A DNA stretch of 64,000 bases from Variovorax sp. WS11 (lineage in GTDB: Bacteria > Pseudomonadota > Gammaproteobacteria > Burkholderiales > Burkholderiaceae_C). Positions 10,094 through 20,110 of the stretch are shown here, in pieces. Every line of letters starts with the position of its first letter. The first letter of the stretch is position 1. A program made the position numbers and the translations under genes. Below the pieces are notes generated by a model. That model was given only the letters and a program-made list of their open reading frames with translations, did not search any database and was not told the origin of the DNA. The stretch covers positions 1,240,001-1,304,000 of the forward strand of contig NZ_JAAGOW010000001.1 of NCBI RefSeq assembly GCF_010499245.1. Direction: 5' to 3'.

Positions 10094-11404
10094 ATGAAAG
10101 CATCCGACACCAAAGCCACCCTGTCGTTCAGCAACGGCGGACAGAACGTCGAGTTGCCGATCTACAAGGGCACCATGGGCCCGGACGTGATCGACATCCG
10201 CAAGCTCTATGCCCAGACCGGCATGTTCACCTACGACCCGGGCTTCATGTCGACGGCCTCATGCGAGTCGGCCATCACCTATATCGATGGCGACAAGGGT
10301 GAGCTGCTTTACCGCGGCTACCCGATCGAGCAGCTCGCGACCAACTGCGACTTCCTCGAGACCTGCCACCTGCTGCTGTACGGCGAGCTGCCGAACGAAG
10401 GCGAGAAGGCCGGCTTCACCAAGCTCGTGACCAACCACACGATGGTCAACGAGCAGATGCAGTTCTTCCTGCGCGGCTTCCGCCGCGACGCGCATCCGAT
10501 GGCGATCATGACGGGCTTGGTCGGCGCGCTGTCGGCCTTCTATCACGACAGCACGGACATCAACAATCCGAAGCACCGCGAGATCGCCGCGATCCGCCTG
10601 ATCGCGAAGATGCCGACGCTGGTGGCCATGGCCTACAAGTACACCATCGGCCAGCCGTACATGTACCCGAAGAACAACCTCAGCTATGCGGGCAACTTCC
10701 TGCACATGATGTTCGCGACGCCGTGCGAGGAGTACAAGGTCAGCCCGGTGCTGGAGCGCGCGCTCGACCGCATCTTCATCCTGCATGCCGATCACGAGCA
10801 GAACGCCTCGACCTCGACCGTGCGCCTGTGCGGCTCCTCGGGCACCAACCCCTTCGCGGCGATCGCGGCCGGCGTGGCCTGCCTCTGGGGCCCGGCCCAC
10901 GGCGGCGCCAACGAAGCGGCGCTCAACATGCTCTACGACATCCAGAAGGCCGGCGGCGTCGACAAGATCGGCGAGTTCATCAAGCAGGTCAAGGACAAGA
11001 GCTCGAACGTCAAGCTCATGGGCTTCGGGCACCGCGTTTACAAGAACTACGACCCGCGCGCCAAGCTGATGCAGGAAACCTGCAAGGAAGTGCTCGGCGA
11101 GTTGGGCCTCGAGAACGACCCGCTGTTCAAGCTGGCCATGGCGCTCGAGAAGATCGCCCTCGAGGACGAGTACTTCGTCTCGCGCAAGCTCTACCCGAAC
11201 GTGGACTTCTACTCGGGCATCGTGCAGCGCGCGATCGGCATCCCGGTGCCGCTGTTCACCGCCATCTTCGCGCTCGCGCGCACGGTGGGCTGGATCGCCC
11301 AGCTCAACGAGATGATCGGCGACCCCGAGTACAAGATCGGCCGCCCGCGCCAGCTCTTCGAAGGCTCGCCCAAGCGCGACGTGCAGCCCATCGGCAAGCG
11401 CTGA
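10094..11404 (+). CDS. gltA: Citrate synthase (type II, hexameric), 436 aa
   Basis: Condenses oxaloacetate and acetyl-CoA to citrate. Active-site segments are visible: [26 protein letters not shown] (oxaloacetate-binding His and Arg) and the Asp in the [12 protein letters not shown] region. The N-terminal small beta domain ([20 protein letters not shown]) marks the E. coli-like allosteric, NADH-sensitive form. I start at ATG 10094; an in-frame TTG at 10079 adds five residues. It closes the sdh operon and is followed by a strong terminator hairpin. Confidence 0.96.
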   Translation: MKASDTKATLSFSNGGQNVELPIYKGTMGPDVIDIRKLYAQTGMFTYDPGFMSTASCESAITYIDGDKGELLYRGYPIEQLATNCDFLETCHLLLYGELPNEGEKAGFTKLVTNHTMVNEQMQFFLRGFRRDAHPMAIMTGLVGALSAFYHDSTDINNPKHREIAAIRLIAKMPTLVAMAYKYTIGQPYMYPKNNLSYAGNFLHMMFATPCEEYKVSPVLERALDRIFILHADHEQNASTSTVRLCGSSGTNPFAAIAAGVACLWGPAHGGANEAALNMLYDIQKAGGVDKIGEFIKQVKDKSSNVKLMGFGHRVYKNYDPRAKLMQETCKEVLGELGLENDPLFKLAMALEKIALEDEYFVSRKLYPNVDFYSGIVQRAIGIPVPLFTAIFALARTVGWIAQLNEMIGDPEYKIGRPRQLFEGSPKRDVQPIGKR

Positions 11405-11426
11405 TCGCTCGCGGCGCTCACTGCGG

Positions 11427-11449
11427 AAAGCTGCCCTCGGGCAGCTTTT
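11427..11449 (+). terminator. Rho-independent terminator after gltA
   Basis: AAAGCTGCCC, TC, GGGCAGCTTT form a 10-bp perfect stem (11427-11436 with 11439-11448), leading into TTTTCTGCGTTTT. It lies 23 nt after the gltA stop and separates the sdh-gltA operon from the small lipoprotein gene. Confidence 0.75.
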
Positions 11450-11523
11450 CTGCGTTTTGGCTGACACACGCGGTCAGGTGGCGGGCGCACTCTGCGTAGC
11501 ACTTTTAAACGAAGGAGTACGTT

Positions 11524-11664
11524 ATGAAGAGGCTTGCCGCATTGATCGCCGTTGCTTTCACCCTCGCTGTCCCGCTGCATGGCTGCAACACGTGGAAGGG
11601 TGCGGGCCAGGACGTGCAAAAGGCGGGTGAAAAGATGGAAGACGCGGGTAAGAAGCGGCAATAA
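11524..11664 (+). CDS. Entericidin A/B-like small lipoprotein, 46 aa
   Basis: A short gene easily missed. The ATG at 11524 has a strong GAAGGAG 6 nt upstream. The product is a 20-residue signal sequence (MKRLAALIAV and on) ending at a lipobox PLHGC with the lipidated Cys at 21. The mature part CNTWKGAGQDVQKAGEKMED matches entericidin family proteins, which have GAGxDVQxAGE repeats. Known entericidins are outer-membrane-lipid-associated or periplasmic lipoproteins; in E. coli EcnA/EcnB act as antidote and toxin. His at the -2 position of the lipobox is unusual. No second entericidin gene is next to it, so a toxin-antidote pair is not supported. Confidence 0.85.
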   Translation: MKRLAALIAVAFTLAVPLHGCNTWKGAGQDVQKAGEKMEDAGKKRQ

Positions 11665-11697
11665 GGGCCCCTACAACCATCGCACACCGGCAATCAT

Positions 11698-11718
11698 GTC
11701 ATCGCAGTTCGCGATGAC
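11698..11718. repeat. 8-bp perfect inverted repeat before the LysR gene
   Basis: GTCATCGC, AGTTC, GCGATGAC. It lies 34 nt after the lipoprotein stop and about 64 nt before the LysR start. It could be a weak terminator stem (no U-run follows) or a regulator-binding site. Confidence 0.4.
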
Positions 11719-11752
11719 TCACCAATAAAAACAGAGGGACAATAGGGGCCTC

Positions 11753-11769
11753 CATCTCCATATGAGATG
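11753..11769. promoter_or_regulatory. 6-5-6 perfect inverted repeat at the LysR gene start
   Basis: CATCTC, CATAT, GAGATG is an exact interrupted palindrome, close to the size of LysR-type binding sites. It touches the earlier in-frame ATG (11767) and ends 12 nt before the preferred ATG (11782), so a bound regulator would block its own transcription. Autoregulation is inferred. Confidence 0.4.
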
Positions 11770-11781
11770 TCAGAGCCCCTC

Positions 11782-12726
11782 ATGTCCTCATCCGAACGCA
11801 GCTTCGCCCGCCGCATCGACCTCACGTCGCTGCAGTTGTTCGTGGCCGTTTGCGAACTCGGGAGCATCGGCCGGGCGGCGGAGCGCGAATTCATTGCCGC
11901 CTCCGCGATCAGCAAGCGGCTGTCGGACCTGGAGGCCACGCTCGGCACCCCCCTGCTCTATCGCCATGCGCGCGGCGTCGACCTGACGCCGGCGGGCGAA
12001 AGCCTGTTGCACCACGCGCGCTCGGTGCTCTACAGCCTGGAGAAGATGCAGGGCGAGCTCAGCGAGTACGCCGAGGGCGTGCGCGGCCATGTGCGCGTGC
12101 ATGCCAACATCTCGGCCATCGTGCAGTTCCTGCCCGAGGACCTGGGCGCCTTCACGCGCGAGCACGACGCGATCAAGATCGACCTCGAGGAGCACCTGAG
12201 CAGCGAGGTGGTGCGTGCCGTGCACGAGGGCGCGGCCGACCTGGGCATCTGCCACATGCCCGAGGGCGCGAACGACCTGCAAAGCCTGCTCTATCGCCAT
12301 GACACACTGGTGCTGATCGCGCCAGCCGGCCATCCGCTGACGGAGCGCCGAGCGATCGACTTCGCGGACTCGCTCGCCTTCGACCACGTCGGCCTCCACA
12401 CCAACAGCTCGATCTACGTCGCGATGCACCAGGCGGCGCTGGACGCCGGCCGCAGCATCAAACTGCGCATCCACGTGACCGGCCTCGACGCCATGTGCCG
12501 CATGATCGAGAACGGCCTGGGCATCGGGGTGATGCCGCTGCGCGCATTCGAGCTGATGCAGGGCGGCATCGGCCGCGGCCTCTGCAGCATCGCGCTCGAC
12601 GACGCCTGGGCCGCGCGCGAGATCCGGCTGGTGGCGCGCGACTTCTCCACGCTGCCGGTCGCGGCGCGCATGCTGGTCAAGCACCTGCAGGCGCCGGACG
12701 CGGCGGCCGATCCGCTGGCCGCCTGA
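11782..12726 (+). CDS. LysR-family transcriptional regulator, 314 aa
   Basis: N-terminal winged helix-turn-helix at about residues 8-70 (LTSLQLFVAVCELGSIGRAA, then ISKRLSDLEATLGTPLLYR), followed by a two-lobe periplasmic-binding-like effector domain (about 90-300). Two in-frame ATGs exist, 11767 and 11782; neither has a clear ribosome site, and I prefer the second because the first lies in a palindrome. It is 48 nt ahead of leuC on the same strand, so it may regulate the leu genes, but the family includes very many unrelated regulators. Confidence 0.88.
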   Translation: MSSSERSFARRIDLTSLQLFVAVCELGSIGRAAEREFIAASAISKRLSDLEATLGTPLLYRHARGVDLTPAGESLLHHARSVLYSLEKMQGELSEYAEGVRGHVRVHANISAIVQFLPEDLGAFTREHDAIKIDLEEHLSSEVVRAVHEGAADLGICHMPEGANDLQSLLYRHDTLVLIAPAGHPLTERRAIDFADSLAFDHVGLHTNSSIYVAMHQAALDAGRSIKLRIHVTGLDAMCRMIENGLGIGVMPLRAFELMQGGIGRGLCSIALDDAWAAREIRLVARDFSTLPVAARMLVKHLQAPDAAADPLAA

Positions 12727-12774
12727 GGCCCGGATCGGCAGACAATTTCCCTCCCCACGAAAGAGACCATCACC

Positions 12775-14196
12775 ATGGCACGCACGCTCTACGACAAGCT
12801 CTGGGACGAACATGTCGTCCACACCGAGGAAGACGGCACCTCGATCCTGTACATCGACCGCCACCTGGTCCACGAAGTCACCAGCCCCCAGGCCTTCGAG
12901 GGGCTGCGCGAGGCAGGCCGCAAGCTGTGGCGCATCAGCTCGGTGGTCGCGACCGCCGACCACAACACGCCCACCACGCATTGGGAGCGCGGCTACGACG
13001 GCATCGAGGATCCGATCAGCAAGGAGCAGATCACCACGCTGGACAGCAACATCAAGGAGTTCGGCGCCGCCGCCTTCTTCCCCTTCCTGAGCAAGCGCCA
13101 GGGCATCGTGCACGTGATCGGCCCCGAGTCGGGCGCCACGCTGCCGGGCATGACGGTGGTCTGCGGCGACTCGCACACCTCCACGCACGGCGCCTTCGGC
13201 GCACTGGCGCACGGCATCGGCACCAGCGAGGTCGAGCATGTGATGGCCACGCAGACGCTCCTGGCCAAGAAGGCGAAGAACCTGCTCGTCAAGGTCGACG
13301 GCACGCTCGCCCCCGGCTGCACCGCCAAGGACATCGTGCTGGCCATCATCGGCCGGATCGGCACCGCCGGCGGCACCGGCTACACCATCGAATTCGCCGG
13401 CTCGGCCATCCGCGACCTCAGCATCGAAGGCCGCATGACGGTGTGCAACATGGCGATCGAGGCCGGCGCCCGCGCCGGCCTGGTGGCTGTGGACGAGAAG
13501 ACCATCGCCTATGTCAAGGGCCGGCCGCTGGCGCCCACCGGCGTCGAGTGGGACCAAGCCGTCGAATACTGGAAGACGCTGCAGTCCGACCCGGGCGCGC
13601 ATTTCGACACCGTGGTCGAGCTGGATGCTGCGCAGATCAAGCCGCAGGTCACCTGGGGTACCTCGCCCGAGATGGTGCTGCCGGTGGACGGCCGCGTGCC
13701 GGACCCCGACAAGGAGAAGGACGCCAACAAGCGCGGCGCCATCGAGCGCGCCCTGAGCTACATGGGCCTGGAGCCGAACAAGCCGATGAACGACATCTTC
13801 GTCGACAAGGTCTTCATCGGCTCCTGCACCAACAGCCGCATCGAGGACATGCGCGAAGCCGCGGCCATGGTCAAGAAGCTGGGCCAGAAGGTCGCGAAGA
13901 ACGTCAAGCTGGCGATGGTCGTGCCCGGCTCCGGCATGGTGAAGGAACAAGCCGAGCGCGAAGGCCTCGACCAGATCTTCAAGGCCGCGGGCTTCGAGTG
14001 GCGCGAGCCCGGCTGCTCGATGTGCCTGGCGATGAACGCCGACCGGCTGGAGCCCGGCGAACGCTGCGCCTCGACCAGCAACCGCAACTTCGAAGGACGG
14101 CAAGGCGCCGGCGGCCGCACCCACCTGGTGAGCCCGGCCATGGCCGCGGCCGCCGCGGTCCACGGCCATTTCGTCGACGTCCGCCAATTCGCCTGA
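12775..14196 (+). CDS. leuC: 3-isopropylmalate dehydratase large subunit, 473 aa
   Basis: Leucine biosynthesis: isomerises 2- to 3-isopropylmalate together with LeuD. It is an aconitase-fold Fe-S enzyme; the cluster cysteines are in [22 protein letters not shown] segments and in GSCTNSR and GCSMCLAMN. The N-terminus [14 protein letters not shown] and the length are typical. First of leuC-leuD-leuB, with a 19-nt gap to leuD; leuA is not in this window. Confidence 0.97.
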   Translation: MARTLYDKLWDEHVVHTEEDGTSILYIDRHLVHEVTSPQAFEGLREAGRKLWRISSVVATADHNTPTTHWERGYDGIEDPISKEQITTLDSNIKEFGAAAFFPFLSKRQGIVHVIGPESGATLPGMTVVCGDSHTSTHGAFGALAHGIGTSEVEHVMATQTLLAKKAKNLLVKVDGTLAPGCTAKDIVLAIIGRIGTAGGTGYTIEFAGSAIRDLSIEGRMTVCNMAIEAGARAGLVAVDEKTIAYVKGRPLAPTGVEWDQAVEYWKTLQSDPGAHFDTVVELDAAQIKPQVTWGTSPEMVLPVDGRVPDPDKEKDANKRGAIERALSYMGLEPNKPMNDIFVDKVFIGSCTNSRIEDMREAAAMVKKLGQKVAKNVKLAMVVPGSGMVKEQAEREGLDQIFKAAGFEWREPGCSMCLAMNADRLEPGERCASTSNRNFEGRQGAGGRTHLVSPAMAAAAAVHGHFVDVRQFA

Positions 14197-14215
14197 ACGC
14201 CAAGGAGCCATCACC

Positions 14216-14866
14216 ATGCAGAAGTTCACCGTGCACAAGGGCCTCGTGGCGCCCATGGACCGCGAGAACGTCGACACCGACGCCATCATTCCCAAGCAGT
14301 TCCTGAAGTCGATCAGGAAGACCGGCTTCGGCCCCAACCTGTTCGATGCGTGGCGCTACCTCGATCCGGGCGAGCCGGGCCAGGATCCGGCCTCGCGCAA
14401 GCCCAATCCCGACTTCGTGCTGAACCAGCCGCGCTATGCGGGTGCGTCCGTCCTGCTGGCGCGCCAGAACTTCGGCTGCGGCTCCTCGCGCGAGCACGCG
14501 CCCTGGGCGCTCGACCAGTACGGCTTTCGCGCCATCATCGCGCCGAGCTATGCCGACATCTTCTTCAACAACAGCTTCAAGAACGGCCTGCTGCCGATCG
14601 TGCTGTCCGAATCGCAGGTGGCCCAGCTCTTCGACGAGACCTTCGCCTTTCCGGGCTACAGCCTGACCGTCGACCTCGAGCGCCAGGTCGTCGTCAAGCC
14701 CGACGGCAGCGAAATCGCCTTCGAGGTGCAGGCCTTCCGCAAGTACTGCCTGATCAACGGGCTGGACGACATCGGCCTGACGCTGCGGCACAAGGACAAG
14801 ATCCAGGCCTTCGAGGCCGAGCGCCTGGCCAAGAAGCCCTGGCTGGCCCACCAGCTGATCGCCTGA
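14216..14866 (+). CDS. leuD: 3-isopropylmalate dehydratase small subunit, 216 aa
   Basis: Swivel-domain partner of LeuC in the 2- to 3-isopropylmalate isomerisation. The substrate-recognition loop [15 protein letters not shown] and the N-terminal [14 protein letters not shown] segment are diagnostic. The ATG at 14216 is preceded by AAGGAG. Normal length; 29 nt before leuB. Confidence 0.96.
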   Translation: MQKFTVHKGLVAPMDRENVDTDAIIPKQFLKSIRKTGFGPNLFDAWRYLDPGEPGQDPASRKPNPDFVLNQPRYAGASVLLARQNFGCGSSREHAPWALDQYGFRAIIAPSYADIFFNNSFKNGLLPIVLSESQVAQLFDETFAFPGYSLTVDLERQVVVKPDGSEIAFEVQAFRKYCLINGLDDIGLTLRHKDKIQAFEAERLAKKPWLAHQLIA

Positions 14867-14895
14867 CCCTTTCTCCATCTCTTCAGAACGACCTC

Positions 14896-15984
14896 ATGAA
14901 AATCGCAGTTCTTCCCGGCGACGGCATCGGCACCGAAATCGTGGCCGAAGCTCTCCGCGTGCTCGAAACGCTGGACCTGTCCTTCGAGACGGAGTCCGCC
15001 CTCGTCGGTGGCGCGGCCTACGAGGCCCACGGCCATCCGCTGCCCGAATCCACGCTCAAGCTGGCCAAGGAAGCCGATGCGGTGCTCTTCGGTGCCGTGG
15101 GCGACTGGAAGTACGACAAGTTGGAGCGCTCGCTGCGGCCCGAACAGGCCATCCTCGGCCTGCGCAAGAACCTGGGCCTGTTCGCCAACTTCCGCCCGGC
15201 CATCTGCTACGAGCAGCTGGTCGACGCCTCCAGCCTCAAGCCCGAGCTGATCTCGGGCCTGGACATCCTGATCATCCGTGAGCTCACCGGCGACATCTAC
15301 TTCGGCCAGCCGCGCGGCCGCCGCACGGCATCCGACGGCCATTTCCCGGGCGCCGAGGAGGCCTTCGACACCATGCGCTACTCGCGCCCCGAGATCGAGC
15401 GCATCGCCCATGTCGCCTTCCAGGCCGCGCGCAAGCGCAGCAAGCGGGTGACCAGCGTGGACAAGGCCAACGTGCTCGAGACCTTCCAGCTCTGGAAAGA
15501 CGTGGTGACCGAGGTCGGCGAGGAGTACCCCGACGTCGAACTCGACCATATGTACGTGGACAACGCCGCGATGCAGTTGGTCAAGGCGCCCAAGAAGTTC
15601 GACGTGGTGGTCACCGGCAACATGTTCGGCGACATCCTCTCCGACGAGGCGGCCATGCTGACCGGCTCGATCGGCATGCTGCCCTCGGCCTCGCTCAACG
15701 CCAGCAACCAGGGCCTGTACGAACCCAGCCACGGCAGCGCTCCCGACATTGCCGGCAAGGGGGTTGCCAATCCTTTGGCTACAATCCTGTCCGCTGCCAT
15801 GATGCTCCGCTTCTCCCTGAACCAAACCGAGGCTGCCGACCGGATCGAGTCGGCGGTCAAGCACGTGCTGGCGCAGGGCCTGCGGACGGCAGACATCTGG
15901 TCGGAGGGCACGACCAAGGTCGGCACGCGCGAGATGGGCGACGCCGTGGTGGCAGCCATCACCAAAAAGACGATTACCGGCTAA
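14896..15984 (+). CDS. leuB: 3-isopropylmalate dehydrogenase, 362 aa
   Basis: NAD+-dependent oxidative decarboxylation of 3-isopropylmalate to the leucine precursor 2-oxoisocaproate. It opens with the family motif [14 protein letters not shown], has the substrate Arg/Tyr segment ([13 protein letters not shown]), and the metal-binding signature [14 protein letters not shown] followed by [14 protein letters not shown]. The ATG at 14896 is used; upstream reading is leuD in another frame. Third gene of the leu operon. Confidence 0.97.
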   Translation: MKIAVLPGDGIGTEIVAEALRVLETLDLSFETESALVGGAAYEAHGHPLPESTLKLAKEADAVLFGAVGDWKYDKLERSLRPEQAILGLRKNLGLFANFRPAICYEQLVDASSLKPELISGLDILIIRELTGDIYFGQPRGRRTASDGHFPGAEEAFDTMRYSRPEIERIAHVAFQAARKRSKRVTSVDKANVLETFQLWKDVVTEVGEEYPDVELDHMYVDNAAMQLVKAPKKFDVVVTGNMFGDILSDEAAMLTGSIGMLPSASLNASNQGLYEPSHGSAPDIAGKGVANPLATILSAAMMLRFSLNQTEAADRIESAVKHVLAQGLRTADIWSEGTTKVGTREMGDAVVAAITKKTITG

Positions 15985-16010
15985 CCGCAGCCCGTTTCGT
16001 CACGCCCTTC

Positions 16011-16029
16011 CCCGGCTCGGCGAGCCGGG
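16011..16029 (+). terminator. Hairpin after leuB, possible terminator
   Basis: CCCGGCTC, GGC, GAGCCGGG gives an 8-bp G+C stem 27 nt after the leuB stop. A T-rich tract (TTTCTTTTTTTC) follows only about 15 nt later, so it is a weak intrinsic terminator or a processing stem between leuB and asd. Confidence 0.35.
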
Positions 16030-16074
16030 CGCAAGAAAAGACGACTTTCTTTTTTTCACAAGGGCAAACTGAAA

Positions 16075-17217
16075 ATGGCGAACGCAACTCAACCTCTGGT
16101 CGGTCTCGTAGGCTGGCGCGGCATGGTCGGCTCGGTCCTGATGGACCGCATGCAGGCCGAAGGCGACTTCCAGCTGATCGAGCCGCTGTTCTTCTCCACC
16201 TCCAACGCCGGCGGCAAGGCCCCGGCCATGGCGAAGAACGAGACCGCCCTGAAGGACGCGCACGACATCGAAGCGCTCAAGAAGTGCGACATCATCGTCA
16301 CCGCCCAGGGCGGCGACTACACCTCGGCCGTCTTCCCCAAGTTGCGCGCCGCCGGCTGGAACGGCCACTGGATCGACGCCGCCTCCACCCTGCGCATGAA
16401 CGATGACGCGATCATCGTCCTCGACCCGGTCAACCTGCCGGTGATCCAGAAGGCGCTCGCCAAGGGCGGCAAGAACTGGATCGGCGGCAACTGCACCGTC
16501 AGCTGCATGCTGATGGGTGTGGGCGCCCTCTACAAGGCCGGCCTGGTCGAGTGGATGACCAGCATGACCTACCAGGCCGCCTCGGGCGGCGGCGCCCAGC
16601 ACATGCGCGAGCTGCTCACGCAGTTCGGCAGCCTGCACGCCGACGTGCGCGCCCTGCTGGACGATCCCAAGTCGGCCATCCTGGAGATCGACCGCAAGGT
16701 GCTGGCCCGCCAGCAGTCCCTGAGCGCCGCCGAGACCGCCAACTTCGGCGTGCCGCTGGGCGGCAGCCTGATTCCGTGGATCGACAAGGATTTGGGCGAC
16801 GGCACCAGCAAGGAAGAGTGGAAAGCCGGCGCCGAGACCAACAAGATCCTCGGCCAGGGCGCCGCCTTCGGCACCGCCGCCACGCCCGTCGACGGCTTCT
16901 GCGTGCGCGTCGGCGCGATGCGCTGCCACAGTCAGGCGCTGACCTTCAAGCTCAAGATGGACGTGCCGCTGGCCGACGTCGAGGCGCTGATCGCCGCCGA
17001 CAACGCCTGGGCCAAGGTGGTGCCGAACACCCGCGAAGCCACGATGAAGGACCTGACGCCGGTCGCGGTGACCGGCACCATGAACATCCCCGTCGGGCGC
17101 TTGCGCAAGCTTGCGATGGGCCCAGAATACCTGGGTGCCTTCACCATCGGCGACCAGCTGCTGTGGGGCGCCGCGGAACCGCTGCGGCGCACGCTGCGCA
17201 TCCTGCTGGAGGCCTGA
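16075..17217 (+). CDS. asd: Aspartate-semialdehyde dehydrogenase, 380 aa
   Basis: Reduces aspartyl phosphate to aspartate semialdehyde with NADPH, the branch point to lysine/diaminopimelate, threonine and methionine. NADP motif [11 protein letters not shown] is at residues 10-20, the catalytic cysteine is C140 in [10 protein letters not shown], and the acid-base His lies in the [12 protein letters not shown] segment. Length is that of the Gram-negative Asd branch (about 370). It lies 90 nt after leuB, with a hairpin but no strong terminator between. Confidence 0.96.
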   Translation: MANATQPLVGLVGWRGMVGSVLMDRMQAEGDFQLIEPLFFSTSNAGGKAPAMAKNETALKDAHDIEALKKCDIIVTAQGGDYTSAVFPKLRAAGWNGHWIDAASTLRMNDDAIIVLDPVNLPVIQKALAKGGKNWIGGNCTVSCMLMGVGALYKAGLVEWMTSMTYQAASGGGAQHMRELLTQFGSLHADVRALLDDPKSAILEIDRKVLARQQSLSAAETANFGVPLGGSLIPWIDKDLGDGTSKEEWKAGAETNKILGQGAAFGTAATPVDGFCVRVGAMRCHSQALTFKLKMDVPLADVEALIAADNAWAKVVPNTREATMKDLTPVAVTGTMNIPVGRLRKLAMGPEYLGAFTIGDQLLWGAAEPLRRTLRILLEA

Positions 17218-17222
17218 TGCGG

Positions 17223-17249
17223 CGCCGGGCGCTCTCTGGACGCCCGGCG
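17223..17249 (+). terminator. Hairpin after asd, possible terminator
   Basis: CGCCGGGCG (17223-17231) and CGCCCGGCG (17241-17249) are perfect complements around a 9-nt loop, six bases after the asd stop. There is no U-run, so termination would be weak or Rho-assisted. Confidence 0.35.
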
Positions 17250-17381
17250 TTGCGGTGCCACAACGCAGAAATGGTGCCGAAGTTGGCGCGCACTGGGTAG
17301 ATAAGGCCTGTCGCCTTGTCAGTGCAGGGCGATGGTGTTAACGTCCTCTTACACTTTCGGGCCCAATTGCCCTCTACCAGC

Positions 17382-20085
17382 ATGACACGACATCCGTTGC
17401 CTGCGGCCCGACTCTCGGCCATTTGCCCGACCTCGCGCCTCCCCGCCCGCGGCCAACTCTCTCTTCTCAGCACAGCGGTAGCTCTGGCCCTGGGATTGGT
17501 GAGCTTCGACGCCGCGGCGTTGGCCCTCGGTCGGCTCAATGTGCAATCGGCCCTGGGCGAGCCCTTGCGGGCCGAGATCGAGGTCACGGAGATCGCGCCG
17601 GCCGAAGCCGATGGGCTGAAGGTCAACATTGCACGGGTCGACGCCTTCAATGCGGCCGGCGTGCCTTACAACGCGGTTCTGGCCGACGTGCGGACCAGCC
17701 TGCAGCGCCGCGCCGACGGTCGCTACGTGGTGCGGCTGACCAGCAATCGCTCGCTGAGCGAGCCTTTCATCGACCTGCTGGTCGAGGCCAACTGGAACTC
17801 CGGCCGTGTCGTGCGCGACTACACGGTGCTGCTGGACCCGCCGAGGAGCCGCACCGCCACGGCGGCCGCGCCGATCGCCCCCACCGCCCCGCAAATCAGT
17901 GCCGCACCTGAGCCGCGCAGTGCCCCGGCCGTCACGCAGGCGCCGCCGCGCCGCGCGCCTGCGCCGGCCGTTGCGTCTGCCCCGGCAGCCCCGGCGGCAA
18001 GCGAACGCAGCGTGCGCACGGGATCGGGATCGGGGTCGGGCGAGCAACAGGTGACGGTCCAGCCTGGCGACACCGCAAGCAAGATCGCAGGCGCCTACAA
18101 GTCGGCCGATGTGTCGCTCGACCAGATGCTGGTGGCCCTGCTGCGCGCCAACCCCAGCGCCTTCATCGCCGGCAACGTCAATCGCATCAAGGCCGGCGCA
18201 GTCCTCGATGTGCCGAATGCCTCGCAGGCCGCCGCCGTCCCGAGCGAGGAGGCCAAGCGCACCGTCACGGCGCAAAGCCGCGATTTCGGCGACTACCGCC
18301 GCCGCCTGGCCGAGAACGCACCCGCCTCGCAAGTCGCCGATGCCGACCGGCAGGCAAAGGGCAAGCTGCAGGCCAACGTCGAGGACCGCAACGCCGCCAA
18401 CGCTGCGGCCGACAAGCTGCGCGTCACCCAAGGCGGTGCGGGCGGGCAAACCGAGGAGCAGTTGGCTCGAAGCCGCCAAGCCCAGGAAAGCAATACGCGC
18501 GTTGCCGAACTGTCGAAGAACATCGATGAACTGAACAAGCTGCAAGCTGCGAGCGGCAGCCCGCCGGCCACCGGCGCCGGAAGCACTGCACAGGCAGCAA
18601 CTCCGGCCCCGGCCGGCGCTGCGCCCACCGCACCAGGCAGCACGGCGGCACCCGCCGCCGCAGCGCCGGCAGCGAATCCCGCTGCACCGGCCCTTCCCGC
18701 AGCGATTGCACCCGCGGCCACCGCGACGGCAGCTGCACCGGCAGCGCCTGCCGCTGCGCCGACATCGGCTCCCGAAGCAGCTGCCGCCGCACCGGCAGCG
18801 GCGCCCGCGCCAGCTCCGGCCGCCGCGGCCAAGGCTCCCGCTCCCGTGCCTGCCCCTGCACCCGGCTTCTTCGACGAACTGCTCGCGAACCCGCTGATCC
18901 TCGGCGGGGCCGCGCTGATCGCGCTGCTGGTCGGCTTCCTGCTCTACCGCGTCCTGGGCCGCAAGCGCCGCGACGCCGGCGAGAGCGTGTTCCTCGAAAG
19001 CCGCATCCCCAAGGACTCCTTCTTCGGCGCCAGCGGCGGCGAGTCGGTGGACACCAAGAACCGCGGCAATTCGGTCGTTTCCTCGCTGTCCTACTCGCCG
19101 AGCCAGCTCGACGCCGGCGATGTCGACCCGGTGGCCGAAGCCGACGTCTACCTGGCCTACGGCCGCGACCTGCAGGCCGAGGAAATCCTCCGCGAGGCGC
19201 TGCGCGTCAACCCTGAACGCACCGCCATCCATCTCAAGCTGCTCGAAATCCACGCCAAGCGGCGCGATCTGCGCGCCTACGAGGCGTTGGCGTCGGACGT
19301 GCACAAGCTGACCGGCGGCACCGGAGCCGACTGGAGCCGCGTGGTGGAGATGGGCAAGGACCTTGACCCCGGCAACCCGTTGTACGAGTCGGGCGGCCGG
19401 AACGTGACGCCCGCGGAAGCTGCTGCCTTCGCCGGCACCCTGGCTGCCGCAACGGCAGTGACGACAGCGCCGGCGGTGGCTGCCCCACGCCCGCCCCGGT
19501 GGTCGCCGCGCCGCCCCGGCCTTCGTGCCCTCGGTCGCTCCGCTGGACTTCGACCTGGACCTCAGCAAGCCTGCACCGCTCGCGCCCGCCAATGTCGGCG
19601 CCAGCCTGCCGCCGACGCAAATCCAGGTGCCCGCGCCTGCGCAGCCGGTGCCGCGCGTGTCGGTCACGAATGGAAGCCATTCGGGCCCCACCGCTCCCTC
19701 CGCCAAGCTCGACCTGCACAACGATTTCGATACCGCCCCGGGCGCCCTGGAGCCGACGACGGTGCGTGCACCGCTGGTCTCGGACGAAGAGATGACGCAG
19801 CCGGCCACGCTGCGTGCCGGCTTGCCGGGCGACTCCGGGTTCATCGAGTTCGACATGAGCTCGATGGCCGGCCTGCGCGCCCCCGCCGACACCGAGCGCG
19901 GCCGCCTGGAGCCGCTGGCCGAGGACAGCGGCGAAAGCCCACACGCGATCAAGCTGTCGCTGGCGCGCGAGCTGAAGGCGCTGGGCGATGTCGAAGGCGC
20001 CCGCTCGCTGGTGGAGGAAGTGGCCGCCGAGGCTTCGGACGAGGTCAAGGCCGAAGCCAAGCAGCTGCTCGTCCAGCTGCGCTGA
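17382..20085 (+). CDS. fimV: FimV-like pole/peptidoglycan-binding protein; reading frame broken near 19485-19520
   Basis: Inner-membrane hub protein with a periplasmic LysM domain and a cytoplasmic TPR-like tail; in pseudomonads FimV organises type IV pili and the cell pole. From ATG 17382: N-terminal hydrophobic segment (about 28-50) ending in ALALGRLNVQSALGEPL, conserved FimV domain, LysM (about 222-280), long Ala/Pro linker, one membrane helix (about 504-525), then tetratricopeptide helices. Around 19485-19520 coding shifts by one net frame: upstream frame is that of 17382, while VPSVAPLDFDLDLSKP and the conserved C-terminal domain (GDVEGARSLVEEVAAEA) read in the frame of 19525-20085. Both C-runs there (GCCCCACG, CGCCCCGG) are candidate indel sites. 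Probably a sequence error; otherwise the C-terminal domain is lost. Confidence 0.85.
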
Positions 20086-20110
20086 GCGGCCAGTAGTCGC
20101 CGATCTCCCG

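Noticed and set aside
17349..20060. 903-residue open frame on the minus strand opposite fimV
   Set aside because: Shadow of the FimV gene; residue make-up is Arg/Gly/Ala-rich and follows third-codon bias of the plus strand.
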